In this document: piece by piece, positions 10,789 to 19,619 of the stretch
Layout: each line of letters opens with the position of its first letter
Numbering within the stretch: the stretch's first letter is position 1
Assembly: GCA_963708245.1 (NCBI GenBank)
Contig: OY970201.1
Location: 6,882,001-6,946,000 of the forward strand
Length of the DNA stretch: 64,000 nucleotides
Direction of reading: 5' to 3'
Source: CAVYXK01 sp963708245
Lineage (GTDB): Bacteria > Pseudomonadota > Alphaproteobacteria > Acetobacterales > Acetobacteraceae
Notes under the pieces: model-generated
The model's database searches: none
Seen by the model: the letters and a program-made list of their open reading frames with translations, nothing else
Told to the model about the DNA's origin: nothing
Made by a program: the position numbers and the translations under genes

Positions 10789-11232
10789 TCAGCCAGGTTT
10801 GAGCCCCGGCCATTCCTCCAGCAGGCGTTCGCGGCGGGCGCGCAGCCGCGCTGCACGAGTGCGATTGGCTGCCTCCAACGCAAGAGACAGGGCGAGCGGC
10901 GCCAGCTCGGCCAGCATCCAACCGCCCGCCGCAGCCGTCCAAGCCAGGGCGATCACTCGCGGCTCGCCGAGGATCGCTAGGCTCGCCGCGATGGTGTGCT
11001 CGCCCGCCCAGAGACGGTGCAGCGGCTGCATGCAGGCGCTGATCCCGCACAGCAACACCGCGCGCACGGTCGGCCGACCTGGCAGTCGGTCGAACATCAT
11101 CGCCGCGCCCGCCGGAGCCAGCAGAACGGCGAGCATCAGCGCGAGCGGCGTGGCAACAGCTACCAGTGCGCCGCACAGCAACCCCTGCAGCCAGATCAGC
11201 GACGATTCGCGTTCAGGGACACGTTCGGTCAT
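10789..11232 (-). CDS. Small membrane protein downstream of the pseudokinase
   Basis: I do not recognise this 147-residue protein. It has two or three hydrophobic stretches (about residues 13-46, 58-68 and 90-112) that look like membrane helices, and a basic arginine-rich C-terminal tail. It starts three bases after the stop of the pseudokinase gene (TGA at 11236-11238, ATG at 11230-11232). The two are therefore almost certainly co-translated and probably act together at the membrane. Confidence 0.7.
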   Translation of the reverse strand: MTERVPERESSLIWLQGLLCGALVAVATPLALMLAVLLAPAGAAMMFDRLPGRPTVRAVLLCGISACMQPLHRLWAGEHTIAASLAILGEPRVIALAWTAAAGGWMLAELAPLALSLALEAANRTRAARLRARRERLLEEWPGLKPG

Positions 11233-11235
11233 CGC

Positions 11236-13215
11236 TCAGCCCAAAGTTGCGATGAGCAGGGCAGCCACCGCGCCTACCAAGCCGATCCCGGCGGCCAGTT
11301 CCTGACCCCAGCGCCGCGCCATGGCGGTGCGCTCCGGCGCATTGTCGGCCAGTGCAGTGAGTTCCGCATCGATCCGCGCCAGCTCCGACGCGGCGATCTG
11401 CGCCTCCCGCTGGTCCGCGATCCGCTCCGACGCATCCTGAAGCAGCACGAGGATCGCCGCGAGCTGCCCCTCCTCCGCGAGCTCTTTCAGGCGCGCAGAT
11501 GCCCTTTCGCGCCGGGGCCGGCTGCGCCAGCCTGCCAGCAGCTCCTCGGAGCGTGTCACGATCCATTTGGCGAGCACCGGCATGGGCGTCTGATGGAATC
11601 GCATCTGCAGCGTGGCGAGAAGACGCAGTTCGGCCACCGCTGGCTCATCGCCGCTGCGTCCGAGAGCTGCGACTTCTGCCTCCAACCGACGCTCCGACCG
11701 GGCGGCGATGAAGGCGGCAACGTGCCGATCGACCGGCCGGTTGGTCGCGGCATCGACAGTGGCCGCGGCTAGTTCCAAGGCGGGCAAAAGGTCGGCAAGT
11801 CGGGCCACCCATCTCCGGCCCAGTAGCGGGCTGGCGCACGGTAGCAGCGGGTTGAGCCCATAGAGCAGCCGCTCGGTGCCACCGGCCGGTCCGCGAGTTC
11901 CCAGCCAAGCCCTGTACAGGCGGGCCTCGCTCCGCAGCATCGGGGCGTCGTAGCGATCGGCGTGCATGCCCGCCCACGAGCCGAGGGCCTCGGTCGTGGC
12001 GACTTCCGCGAGGTGCTCCATCGCTTGCTGGTCCCCTCCTGCCGCGAGCGCCGGGCCAATTCCGTCGGGCCATAACGCGAGGCCTCGCCAGCAGAGGGGC
12101 GCGAGGGGATCGATCAGGGTGACCACCGTCATCGCTAGCAGGGCGTCGCTTGCCGGGGCGGTCTCCCGAGATGTTTCCCCAAGGCGCGGCCGGATCGTTT
12201 CTTCGAGCCGCATCGCCAGGCCGGCATCCCCAAGGTGGCGGCGCAGCCAGTCGTCCACTACGCCGTTGCGCAAAGCCTGCAAGCCGACATCAGGCGCGAA
12301 GGCGAGTGCGTGACCAAGCGAGCGCGCATTCCAGACCTGATGTCCGGTGATTTGCAGCGGGCGCGATGCACGACGCGACGGGCGTGCGGCAAGCCGCCTC
12401 GCCCGTGCCGCCGAGGGCTCCATCAGCAGTGACGGATGCGGGCGGTGTTCCGGATCGTCCGCCAGCATGCCGCGGACGATATCGGCGATTGCCTGCGGCA
12501 GGCGCCCGTTGCCGACCAGCGCCGCGAAGCAGCCCTGGTCAAGCTTACGTCGCACGACCTCCTCGTCGTCCAGCCCGGCCAGAGGAGGTCGACCAAGCGC
12601 CAGTGTCAGCAGCAGCACGCCGAGCGCATAGACATCATCGCCGATGCTGCCCTCCCCGCGCGCGGCTGGCAGGCACATCGCAACATAAGGGGGTTCGGCG
12701 ATTGCCGGCTGATGCAGGGCAGGCGGCGCTGCCCAGGCCGTCCCGAGGGCGACTGGCTGGCCCGGGGCGGCCTGGAACACGTTGTTGGGTCGGATTGCCC
12801 GATGCGTGACGCCGCGCGAGGCCAGGCGGTCGAGCGCCCGCGCTGCCGGGCGGAGCAGATGCTCAAGCAGTTCGCCTTCCGACCATACGCGGGTTCGAGC
12901 ATCGACCGCCGGTCCGGGTGGAGCTGGAGAGATGATATAGTAGCCGCCTTGGCCTGCGGGATCCGGCGCCGGGCCATGAGCGAGCGGACTGAGAACCCCC
13001 TCGACGGGCTCGGCAAGTGCCTGCAGCGCACGCGCGCGCGGAGGGAAGCGGCGCTCGACCTGCACCGCCATCAGGTCGCCCCGACCGGCACGCCGGTCGA
13101 TGACAACAAAAGCCCGCAGCCCTCCACCGGCGCCGGGCAGAGGACGCGCAGTATCGACGAAGTACTGGCCGCCGATCAGCGTTGGGGCAGCAGCTTGCGG
13201 AGCGGAAAGGGCCAT
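11236..13215 (-). CDS. Serine/threonine protein kinase-like protein (apparent pseudokinase) with C-terminal membrane anchor
   Basis: This protein of about 659 residues has an N-terminal kinase-like fold (about residues 15-270) but lacks catalytic residues. The beta-3 lysine position reads MAVQV, the catalytic loop reads THRAIRPNN where HRDLKPxN is expected, and no DFG is seen. The later landmark GDDVYALGVLLLTLALGRPPL is well kept. A long helical, alanine-rich region follows, and a hydrophobic C-terminal segment (GLVGAVAALLIATLG) looks like a tail anchor. The start is uncertain: the ATG at 13215 is used. A TTG at 13254 has an AGGA site, but that site is created by the adjacent IS end. Function unknown; probably a membrane scaffold or nucleotide sensor. 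Confidence 0.75.
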   Translation of the reverse strand: MALSAPQAAAPTLIGGQYFVDTARPLPGAGGGLRAFVVIDRRAGRGDLMAVQVERRFPPRARALQALAEPVEGVLSPLAHGPAPDPAGQGGYYIISPAPPGPAVDARTRVWSEGELLEHLLRPAARALDRLASRGVTHRAIRPNNVFQAAPGQPVALGTAWAAPPALHQPAIAEPPYVAMCLPAARGEGSIGDDVYALGVLLLTLALGRPPLAGLDDEEVVRRKLDQGCFAALVGNGRLPQAIADIVRGMLADDPEHRPHPSLLMEPSAARARRLAARPSRRASRPLQITGHQVWNARSLGHALAFAPDVGLQALRNGVVDDWLRRHLGDAGLAMRLEETIRPRLGETSRETAPASDALLAMTVVTLIDPLAPLCWRGLALWPDGIGPALAAGGDQQAMEHLAEVATTEALGSWAGMHADRYDAPMLRSEARLYRAWLGTRGPAGGTERLLYGLNPLLPCASPLLGRRWVARLADLLPALELAAATVDAATNRPVDRHVAAFIAARSERRLEAEVAALGRSGDEPAVAELRLLATLQMRFHQTPMPVLAKWIVTRSEELLAGWRSRPRRERASARLKELAEEGQLAAILVLLQDASERIADQREAQIAASELARIDAELTALADNAPERTAMARRWGQELAAGIGLVGAVAALLIATLG

Positions 13216-13257
13216 GCGTGGATCGGGCGAAACGGCCGCGATCCTCGGCGGCAATGG

Positions 13258-13262
13258 TTAAT
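13258..13262. repeat. Target-site duplication TTAAT, left copy
   Basis: TTAAT lies directly outside the left inverted repeat of the IS and matches 14925-14929 exactly. Confidence 0.85.
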
Positions 13263-14924
13263 CCTAAATCCGGCAGTTGAGTGATTGCGCGCCGCGGCTG
13301 AATCGGCAGATTTGGCCGGCATGAGCACAGAACAGAGATGTCTGGCGGTTCACCCCGCGGGTGAGCAACCGGAAGTTGCGCCGCATTCGGCGATTGCCGA
13401 TACCTTCGCCGGGCGCGTGCACGTGGAGTGGGACGCCGCCGCACCGGTGACGCCGTTCGGCCAACTGCCATTCTTCATCGACTACCTGAAGCAGGCCGGG
13501 TTGTTCGACAATTGGGTTGCCGACTGTCCGCTGCGGTTCACTAGCCCGAATGCACCGCGTACACGCGATCTGCTTGGCACCGTGCTGCTGTCTGTTCTGG
13601 CGGGTCACCGGCGCTATGCCCATGTGACCGCGCTGCGCTGCGATCCGGTGAACCCGCCGTTGCTCGGCATGCGCAAGGTGGTCAGCGAGGACTCGGTTCG
13701 CCGCGGGCTGGAGAAGATCGACGAAGCGCAAGGCTCGGCCTGGCTGCAAAACCACCTGGACTATTGCACCGCTCCGCTGCTCGGCGAGCCGTGGGTGCTC
13801 GACATCGATACCACCATCAAACCTTTGTATGGGCACCAGGAAGGCGCCGAGCTGGACTATAATCCGCACAAGCCGGGTCGGCCGTCGCACTGCTATCACA
13901 GCTACATGCTGTCGAACCTGCGGCTGGTGCTACGGGTCGAGGTATTGCCCGGCGATCAGCACAACGTCAGACACGCGACGGGCGGCTTGTGGGAGTTGCT
14001 GGATCATCTCGGAGCGGGGCAGCGGCCGTGGCTGCTGCGCGGAGACAAGTCGTGGGGCATCGAGCCGGTGATGGCGCGGGCCGAGCGGGAGGAGCTGGCG
14101 TATCTGTTCCGTCTGCGCATGACGAAAAACGTCACGCGGGCACTGCAACGGGCGATGCAGGCATCGGACTGGAAGGATGCCGGCCAGGGCTGGCAGGGCA
14201 AGGAGACGAGCCTGCGGCTGGAGGGCTGGAGCCGGCAGCGGAAAGTCATTCTGCTGCGCCGCCAACTGGCTGGTCCGCCGGCCGTCGATCATGGCGATCC
14301 GGCTCAGCGGCGACTTGGCTTCGTCGAGGTGGGCCCCGATCAGGAGGCGTGGGACTACGCTGCGCTGGTCACCTCAATGGACGATGAAATCCTGACGCTG
14401 GGGCAGTTGTATCGCGATCGGGCGGATTGCGAGAACGTTTTTGACGAGCTGAAGAACCAATGGGGTTGGGGCGGTTTCACGACACAGGACCTCACGCGGT
14501 GTCGGCTGCTGGCCGGTATCGTTGCACTGATCTACAACTGGTGGAGCCTGTTCGTCCGGCTGGCTGATCCGGAGCACCATCGGGAGGCGATCACCACCCG
14601 ACCCTTGCTGCTGTCGGCGATCGCGCAGCGCACCCAACACGCCGGCCAGGTGAGGCTGACGATCAGCAGCGCGCATGGCGCGCGCGACAAGGCGAGGCAA
14701 GCTTACCTGCGCATCGCCGGCTTTCTTGACCGGCTGCGAAAAAGTGCGGAGCAGTTGGATCCGCTGCAACGCTGGTATCGCATCCTCAGTGAAGCGCTCC
14801 GCTACTTCTTGCATGGCCGGCAACTGCAGCCACCGCTTCGCCTGAGCCCGGCCTGAGCAATTACCCCAGGTTGTGGGTCGTCACTTCAGACCGGCGACGA
14901 TCGGACCCAACTGCCGGATTTAGG
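13263..14924 (+). mobile_element. Complete IS1380-like insertion sequence
   Basis: This is a 1662-base element with perfect 17-base terminal inverted repeats (CCTAAATCCGGCAGTTG at 13263-13279 and its complement at 14908-14924). It is flanked on both sides by the direct repeat TTAAT (13258-13262 and 14925-14929). It carries one DDE transposase gene. Length, single ORF, CC-starting ends and AT-rich target fit the IS1380 family, though I cannot check a database. The intact ends and identical duplications suggest a recent insertion. It sits between the small secreted-protein gene and the pseudokinase. Confidence 0.92.
13321..14856 (+). CDS. IS1380-like DDE transposase
   Basis: This 511-residue transposase of the IS element likely uses a DDE catalytic triad. 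Candidate residues are Asp in WVLDIDTTIKPLYG, Asp in LLRGDKSWG and Glu in RADCENVFDELKNQWGWGG. The NPHKPGRPSHCYH motif is typical of this group. The ATG at 13321 is preferred over a TTG at 13285 that would add 12 residues. The frame is uninterrupted, so the element may be active. Confidence 0.9.
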   Translation: MSTEQRCLAVHPAGEQPEVAPHSAIADTFAGRVHVEWDAAAPVTPFGQLPFFIDYLKQAGLFDNWVADCPLRFTSPNAPRTRDLLGTVLLSVLAGHRRYAHVTALRCDPVNPPLLGMRKVVSEDSVRRGLEKIDEAQGSAWLQNHLDYCTAPLLGEPWVLDIDTTIKPLYGHQEGAELDYNPHKPGRPSHCYHSYMLSNLRLVLRVEVLPGDQHNVRHATGGLWELLDHLGAGQRPWLLRGDKSWGIEPVMARAEREELAYLFRLRMTKNVTRALQRAMQASDWKDAGQGWQGKETSLRLEGWSRQRKVILLRRQLAGPPAVDHGDPAQRRLGFVEVGPDQEAWDYAALVTSMDDEILTLGQLYRDRADCENVFDELKNQWGWGGFTTQDLTRCRLLAGIVALIYNWWSLFVRLADPEHHREAITTRPLLLSAIAQRTQHAGQVRLTISSAHGARDKARQAYLRIAGFLDRLRKSAEQLDPLQRWYRILSEALRYFLHGRQLQPPLRLSPA

Positions 14925-14929
14925 TTAAT
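14925..14929. repeat. Target-site duplication TTAAT, right copy
   Basis: TTAAT lies directly outside the right inverted repeat of the IS and matches 13258-13262 exactly. Confidence 0.85.
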
Positions 14930-14946
14930 GCTTCACCCCGCTCAGA

Positions 14947-15300
14947 TCAGCGCGTCGGCGGTAGCGCTTCCACCTCGACGTGTGGGGTGCCGGGGCCGCG
15001 CAGCAGATCGGCCGATGGCGGACCGCGCAGGACGTCCCCTGGTTCACCGCCAAGGACGTCGCGTGGCGGCGGTCGCTCGGTCCGGCAGGACTCCGTTGCC
15101 GGCGGATCGCTCGGCACCTGAATATACACTTGACCGGTCAGGCCGCTCGGGACACCGGGGCGGCCAGCAAGGTCGATCGATAACGGCAGCCCGGGGCCGC
15201 CGGGCTGCGCAGGCGGACAGTCGGTCTGCTGCCCGCTGGCGCACGGTGGAATCATGACCAGCAGAGCGGAAAGCAACCAGCCGCGCATGCCAGCCAGCAT
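14947..15300 (-). CDS. Small secreted proline/glycine-rich protein
   Basis: This 117-residue protein has an N-terminal signal-peptide-like segment (hydrophobic residues about 8-20, cleavage near CASGQ). The mature part is rich in Pro and Gly and contains two cysteines but no recognised domain. It starts 12 bases after the hpnN stop, so it is probably cotranscribed with hpnN. It ended only about 20 bases before the pseudokinase region before the IS inserted. Function unknown; an exported envelope role is inferred from the signal and neighbour. Confidence 0.6.
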   Translation of the reverse strand: MLAGMRGWLLSALLVMIPPCASGQQTDCPPAQPGGPGLPLSIDLAGRPGVPSGLTGQVYIQVPSDPPATESCRTERPPPRDVLGGEPGDVLRGPPSADLLRGPGTPHVEVEALPPTR

Positions 15301-15312
15301 GATGCCACAGAG

Positions 15313-17907
15313 TTAACGCGGCGTTGGCGGGCGCAGGCTGGATAGCAGCGCGGGGACGAACACCATGTTCGCCAGCAGCGTGCAGCCGAGGCTGATCAGG
15401 AGCAGCTTGCCCATGCTCGCGGTGCCGGGGTGATGCGACAGCGCCAGCGAGCCGAACGCGGTGCTGGTGGTCAGTGCCGAGAAGACAATCGCCCGAGCGG
15501 TGGCCGACCCAAGCAGCGCCGTCCGGCCAGCCCGCCAGTTCATGACGAAATAGACGTTGAACGACACGCCGACGCCGAGCAGCAGCGGCAGTGCGATGAT
15601 GTTAGCGTAATTGAGCGGCAGCGACAGAAGAACCATGATCAGCAGCGTCATCAGCCCCGATAGCAGCAGCGGCGCAAGCACCAGCGCCACGGCGCGCACA
15701 CGGCGGAGGGAGATGAACAGGATCAGCGTGATCGCCAGCAGCGCATAGGTGGCTGCCGTGCGGAAAGCACCGACGATAGTGGCGCTGGAAGCCTCAATGG
15801 TGACCGCCGACCCGCCCGCATTCGGCGCCACCGCGGTTACCTCACGGACGAACTCCGCCAGCCCCTTGCTGATATTGCTGTCCGCGAATTTGGGCAGCAC
15901 CTGCACGCGCGCTTGCCCGTCCGGCAGCATCCATTGCCGTTTGATGTCCGCCGGGATGGTGTTCAGCGTCACCGGTTCTGCGTTGAGCGAGAGGTCGAGC
16001 TGCTGCAGCTCGAGCGGTAGGAACTGCGTCAGCGCCGTATTCAAAGCCATGACGGTGGCGTCCGATGCGGTCTCGACCTTCGCCAGATCGCCGGCGATGG
16101 CCCGCAACGGATTGTTAGGCGCCAGCTTGGCCAAGGCTGGTTCGATCTGCTCGAGCGCGGTCTTCGCCCCCATACGGATCTGACTGGCAGTTACCGGCGC
16201 CGCGGAGGCCGGTGCGGTCAAGGTCGGCTCCAGGATGGACTGCGCATCGGCAATGATGGCGAGCTTCTGCGTCTGATCATCGGGGATGAAGCTCGCGATC
16301 GTACGCACGCTATCGACCGTGGAGAGCGGCTTGATCCGCGCCGCCAGCGCCGTGGCGGCCTGCACGTTCGGCGCCAGAATATCAATCGTGAAGGGGTTGG
16401 TGATTGGCGAGTTCATCAGCTCTTTCAGCGTGTGCATCGCCTCGGTGTTCTGATTGTTCGTGTCGAGCGGGTTGGCATCGAACGTCAGCGTCGGAGACAG
16501 CGCGATGCCGGCGATCGCCAGCGCTCCGAAGACCAGCAGGATCGGCTTGCGCCAGTGCGCCACCAGCGGATCCAGCGGCACCGCCCAGGCAAATCCGACC
16601 AGCCCCTTCTCACCGGGTGGATGCAGCAGGGTAATCGCCGCTGGGAGGAAAGTAATCGTACAGACGAAGGCGATCAGCATGCCGACGCCGGCGATCAATC
16701 CGAGCTCCGCGACGCCGCTAAAGGCGGTCGGCACGAAGGCGAGGAACCCAGCCGCCGTGGCGACCGAGGCAACGAGGATTTGCACGCCGGTGCGGGCCGC
16801 GGTCTGCCGGATCGCCTCGCCAAAATCTTGGAACTCGTAGCGCCGTTCCCGAAAGCGGACGGAGAACTGGATGGCGAAGTCAACGGCGATGCCGACGAAC
16901 AAAATTCCAAACCCGACCGAGATCAGGTTCAGAGTGCCGACAGCGGCCGCGGCGAAGCACAGCGTCAACGCCAATCCAAGTACTAGTGTGAGCAGGATCG
17001 GCACGATCAGCCGCCAGGTCTTCACGGCGAAATAGAGCCAGAACGCAATTAGAACGATGCTGCCGGCGAGGCCGACGACCACGCCTTCGGCCACGGTTTT
17101 GAACTGCTCGTCGGCCAGCGCCACCTGCCCGGTGATCGCAACTTGGGCCTCGCCTGATTTCACGAACGGCAGGTCGGCGGCGGCGGCACGAATGGCAGCA
17201 GTGGCAGCACCGCCGGGCTGGAGTGAGCCGTAGTTCAGCTTCGGGTGCACCAGGACGAAGCGGTACTGGCCCGCTAGGTCGGTCAGGCCGCCGCCCAACA
17301 GCGACTGCCAGGACAGCGGCTGCGGCCGGCCGGCCAGCGCCCTTTCCATTGCCATGTGAAAGGCGCGCAGCTCCGGAAAATAGGGCGAGAGATCGGTGCC
17401 CTGCTTGGTCACCCCGACGCCGAGCAGGGCGAGCGCGGAAAACAGGCCCCGCGCCGAGGGATCGGCGACGAGCTGTCCCAGAAATGGCTGCGCCGAGATG
17501 ACTTGGTTCATCAGGTCGGTGAGCTTCTTGGTGTCCAGGAAGAGGAGCCCCTCCTTCCGCAAGAAGGGTGAGGCGTCCGGCCGAGTAACGTCCTGGATCG
17601 TCGCATGGTCCTTGGCCAATCGATCCGCCAGGGCGGCGGCAGTGGCCTCGGATTCCTCGGGCTCCGCCGCCTTGATCGCGACCACCAGCAGATTGTCGAA
17701 TTGCGGGAAGTCGCGCGCCATCTCCACGGCATGTTGCCGCCATGCGAGTTTGCTCGAGAACATCTCGGACGTATCGGTGGTCACGCCGAGATGGCCCGCG
17801 GCGTACGCCAGCGCCAGCACGGCGGCCAGCGCGCCTGCTGCGACGACCGCAAAGGCGTGGCGGCGACAGGTGTCGGCCACGTGGACCAGCAGAGCTTGGA
17901 GCGACAT
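15313..17907 (-). CDS. hpnN: Hopanoid biosynthesis-associated RND transporter HpnN
   Basis: This 864-residue MMPL/RND-family membrane protein has two repeats, each with a first helix, a large periplasmic loop and a bundle of about five helices. The N-terminal loop signature (TDTSEMFSSKLAWRQ, then FPQFDNLLVVAI) matches HpnN. HpnN moves hopanoids from the inner to the outer membrane in alphaproteobacteria. No other hopanoid gene is visible nearby. The stop is 12 bases before the start of the small secreted-protein gene. A general MMPL exporter is the alternative. Confidence 0.88.
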   Translation of the reverse strand: MSLQALLVHVADTCRRHAFAVVAAGALAAVLALAYAAGHLGVTTDTSEMFSSKLAWRQHAVEMARDFPQFDNLLVVAIKAAEPEESEATAAALADRLAKDHATIQDVTRPDASPFLRKEGLLFLDTKKLTDLMNQVISAQPFLGQLVADPSARGLFSALALLGVGVTKQGTDLSPYFPELRAFHMAMERALAGRPQPLSWQSLLGGGLTDLAGQYRFVLVHPKLNYGSLQPGGAATAAIRAAAADLPFVKSGEAQVAITGQVALADEQFKTVAEGVVVGLAGSIVLIAFWLYFAVKTWRLIVPILLTLVLGLALTLCFAAAAVGTLNLISVGFGILFVGIAVDFAIQFSVRFRERRYEFQDFGEAIRQTAARTGVQILVASVATAAGFLAFVPTAFSGVAELGLIAGVGMLIAFVCTITFLPAAITLLHPPGEKGLVGFAWAVPLDPLVAHWRKPILLVFGALAIAGIALSPTLTFDANPLDTNNQNTEAMHTLKELMNSPITNPFTIDILAPNVQAATALAARIKPLSTVDSVRTIASFIPDDQTQKLAIIADAQSILEPTLTAPASAAPVTASQIRMGAKTALEQIEPALAKLAPNNPLRAIAGDLAKVETASDATVMALNTALTQFLPLELQQLDLSLNAEPVTLNTIPADIKRQWMLPDGQARVQVLPKFADSNISKGLAEFVREVTAVAPNAGGSAVTIEASSATIVGAFRTAATYALLAITLILFISLRRVRAVALVLAPLLLSGLMTLLIMVLLSLPLNYANIIALPLLLGVGVSFNVYFVMNWRAGRTALLGSATARAIVFSALTTSTAFGSLALSHHPGTASMGKLLLISLGCTLLANMVFVPALLSSLRPPTPR

Positions 17908-18021
17908 AGGCGGCGGTGATAGTCGCTCCCCACCGGCGGGTCCATGCGGCCGGCGCGCGTGCGCCGGAGATTGTGAGGCATGGCGACAGAGGCGCAGAAT
18001 GTCGCCACTGAAGGAGGCCCC

Positions 18022-19134
18022 ATGTCACCACGTGCTCTTCCGCCGTTCCGTGCCGATCACGTCGGCAGTCTGCTGCGCCCGGCCAAGCTGCAGGCGGCGC
18101 GCGCGGACTGGCGGGCAGGAACCCTGTCGTCCGAGCGCCTGCGCGCTCTGGAAGACGAGTGCATCGCGGCTGCGATCAGCCGGCAGGAGGAAATCGGGCT
18201 GCACGCCGCCACGGACGGTGAGTACCGCCGTGCCTACTGGCATTACGATTTCGCCGCCGGACTGGATGGCGTCGAAATCTACGAACCGGAGCAGAAGATC
18301 CAGTTCAAGGGCGCTACCCTGTCGCAAGCGCTGCGGGTGACCGGGCGCATCCGCTATCGGCAGCCTGTGATGGTGGATCACTATCGGTTCCTCGCGGACC
18401 ACGTGCGCAGTGCGGTGCCGAAACAGACGATACCCTCACCGTCGGTGGTGCATTTTCGTGGCGGCCGTGCCGCTATCGATCGCGCCGCCTATCCCGAGCT
18501 TGAGGCGTTCTTCGCCGATCTGGGCGAGGCCTATCACAGCGCGGTCCAGGCTTTCGCCACGGCGGGGTGCCGGTATCTGCAACTCGATGAGGTGTATATC
18601 GCCTATCTCTGCGACCCGGAGCAGATCGCTGAACTCAAGGCGCGGGGGGAGCATGTAGAGGGGCTGCTCGACATCTATGCCAAGCTGATCAATCGCGCGA
18701 TCGCCGGCCGGCCGGATGACATGACCATCAGCATGCATCTCTGCCGGGGCAATTTCCGCTCAACCTGGGTTGCTTCGGGGGGCTATGAGCCGGTGGCCGA
18801 GGTGTTATTCAACACGATCAATGCCGACGCGTATTTCATGGAATATGATTCCGACCGGGCCGGTGGATTCGAGCCGCTGCGCTTCGTCCCGCGCGGGCGG
18901 AAGATGGTCGTGCTCGGCTTGGTGACCAGCAAGACCGGAGTGCTCGAGAGCAAGGACGAGCTGAAGCGCCGCATAGAGCAGGCGAGCAAATACCTGCCGC
19001 TGGAACAGCTTGCGCTCAGTCCCCAATGCGGCTTCGCCTCGACCGAGGAGGGCAACCTGCTGACCGAGGAAGAGCAATGGGCGAAGCTGCGGCTGTGCAT
19101 CGAAGTGGCGCGAGAGGTATGGGGCGGGCTATGA
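18022..19134 (+). CDS. Cobalamin-independent methionine synthase-like protein (MetE C-terminal domain only)
   Basis: This 370-residue single-domain protein of the MetE/UROD-like barrel family is less than half the length of full MetE. It begins RADHVGSLLRPAKL, and candidate zinc ligands are His and Cys in SMHLCRGNF and Cys in LSPQCGF. Short forms may take methyl groups from donors other than methyltetrahydrofolate. The ATG at 18022 follows a strong AAGGAGG site (18011-18017); an upstream ATG at 17980 lacks one. It is divergent from hpnN with a 114-base spacer. Confidence 0.85.
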   Translation: MSPRALPPFRADHVGSLLRPAKLQAARADWRAGTLSSERLRALEDECIAAAISRQEEIGLHAATDGEYRRAYWHYDFAAGLDGVEIYEPEQKIQFKGATLSQALRVTGRIRYRQPVMVDHYRFLADHVRSAVPKQTIPSPSVVHFRGGRAAIDRAAYPELEAFFADLGEAYHSAVQAFATAGCRYLQLDEVYIAYLCDPEQIAELKARGEHVEGLLDIYAKLINRAIAGRPDDMTISMHLCRGNFRSTWVASGGYEPVAEVLFNTINADAYFMEYDSDRAGGFEPLRFVPRGRKMVVLGLVTSKTGVLESKDELKRRIEQASKYLPLEQLALSPQCGFASTEEGNLLTEEEQWAKLRLCIEVAREVWGGL

Positions 19135-19208
19135 GCATGCACGGTTTACCGCCCCTTGTGGGCTAAGGATTTCACATATCCTCGGAACGAATGGGGTCTC
19201 GTGAAAAG

Positions 19209-19327
19209 GGGTTCACACGGAGGACCACCGAGGACCGCACGGAGAGCCACGGAGGGGTTATACCCTCCAGCAACATGACCGCCTTCGTGGCGCTCCGTGA
19301 GTCCTCCTGTGTTCTCCGTGTGAACCC
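19209..19327. repeat. Large imperfect inverted repeat (GGGTTCACACGGAG family)
   Basis: Two arms of about 45 bases, both beginning GGGTTCACACGGAG when read outward-in, face each other across a short loop. They share CACGGAG, GCCAC and AGG blocks. A shorter third piece (GTGTGAACC) lies near 19370-19380. This resembles dispersed non-coding repeats made of CACGGAG units. The hairpin may be an mRNA 3' structure of the upstream MetE-like gene. Confidence 0.6.
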
Positions 19328-19420
19328 TTGCCGGATTGTGACCTCGTCGAGGTCTGGCGATTGTTTCGCGCATGTGTGAACCGCCGTAGCCCTTGCGGGA
19401 GGGGGCAGGGGGAGGGGCGA

Positions 19421-19452
19421 GGGGGCCGACCCCACATGGTCGGCCCCCCTTT
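19421..19452 (+). terminator. Likely intrinsic terminator hairpin
   Basis: A perfect 11-base stem (GGGGGCCGACC, loop CCACAT, GGTCGGCCCCC) is followed by CTTT on the plus strand. It could end transcription from the MetE-like gene 290 bases upstream. The T tract is short, so this is a moderate call. Confidence 0.5.
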
Positions 19453-19490
19453 CACGCTACCACCAACACTCCAGCGCCCCACCGTAATTG

Positions 19491-19520
19491 TAGGTCGGAA
19501 GAGCGAAGCGCATTCCGCCA
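19491..19520. repeat. REP-like element with AGCGAAGCG core
   Basis: The unit TAGGTCGGAAGAGCGAAGCG, continuing to CATTCCGCC, forms a nested hairpin: CGGAA pairs with TTCCG and GCG pairs with CGC around an AAG loop. It looks like the GTAGG...CGAAGCG...CCGCC class of intergenic repeats seen across proteobacteria. The three repeats at 19.2-19.5 kb fill the 485-base spacer (19135-19619), where I see no gene. Confidence 0.5.
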
Positions 19521-19619
19521 TCGTTGGCCGTACAAAGGTCAATCTCAAATCAAAGTCGGGTGGCATTACGTAAGCAACTTGCCCTAATATCCTCTTGCAG
19601 CGGCACCGCCGTTGCAAAA

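Noticed and set aside
12436..13284. 282-codon frame opposite the pseudokinase
   Set aside because: It is antisense to a gene with kinase landmarks and shows no domain.
17908..18021. Possible riboswitch before the MetE-like gene
   Set aside because: The 114-base spacer has a GC-rich hairpin but no SAM or cobalamin riboswitch consensus that I can recognise.
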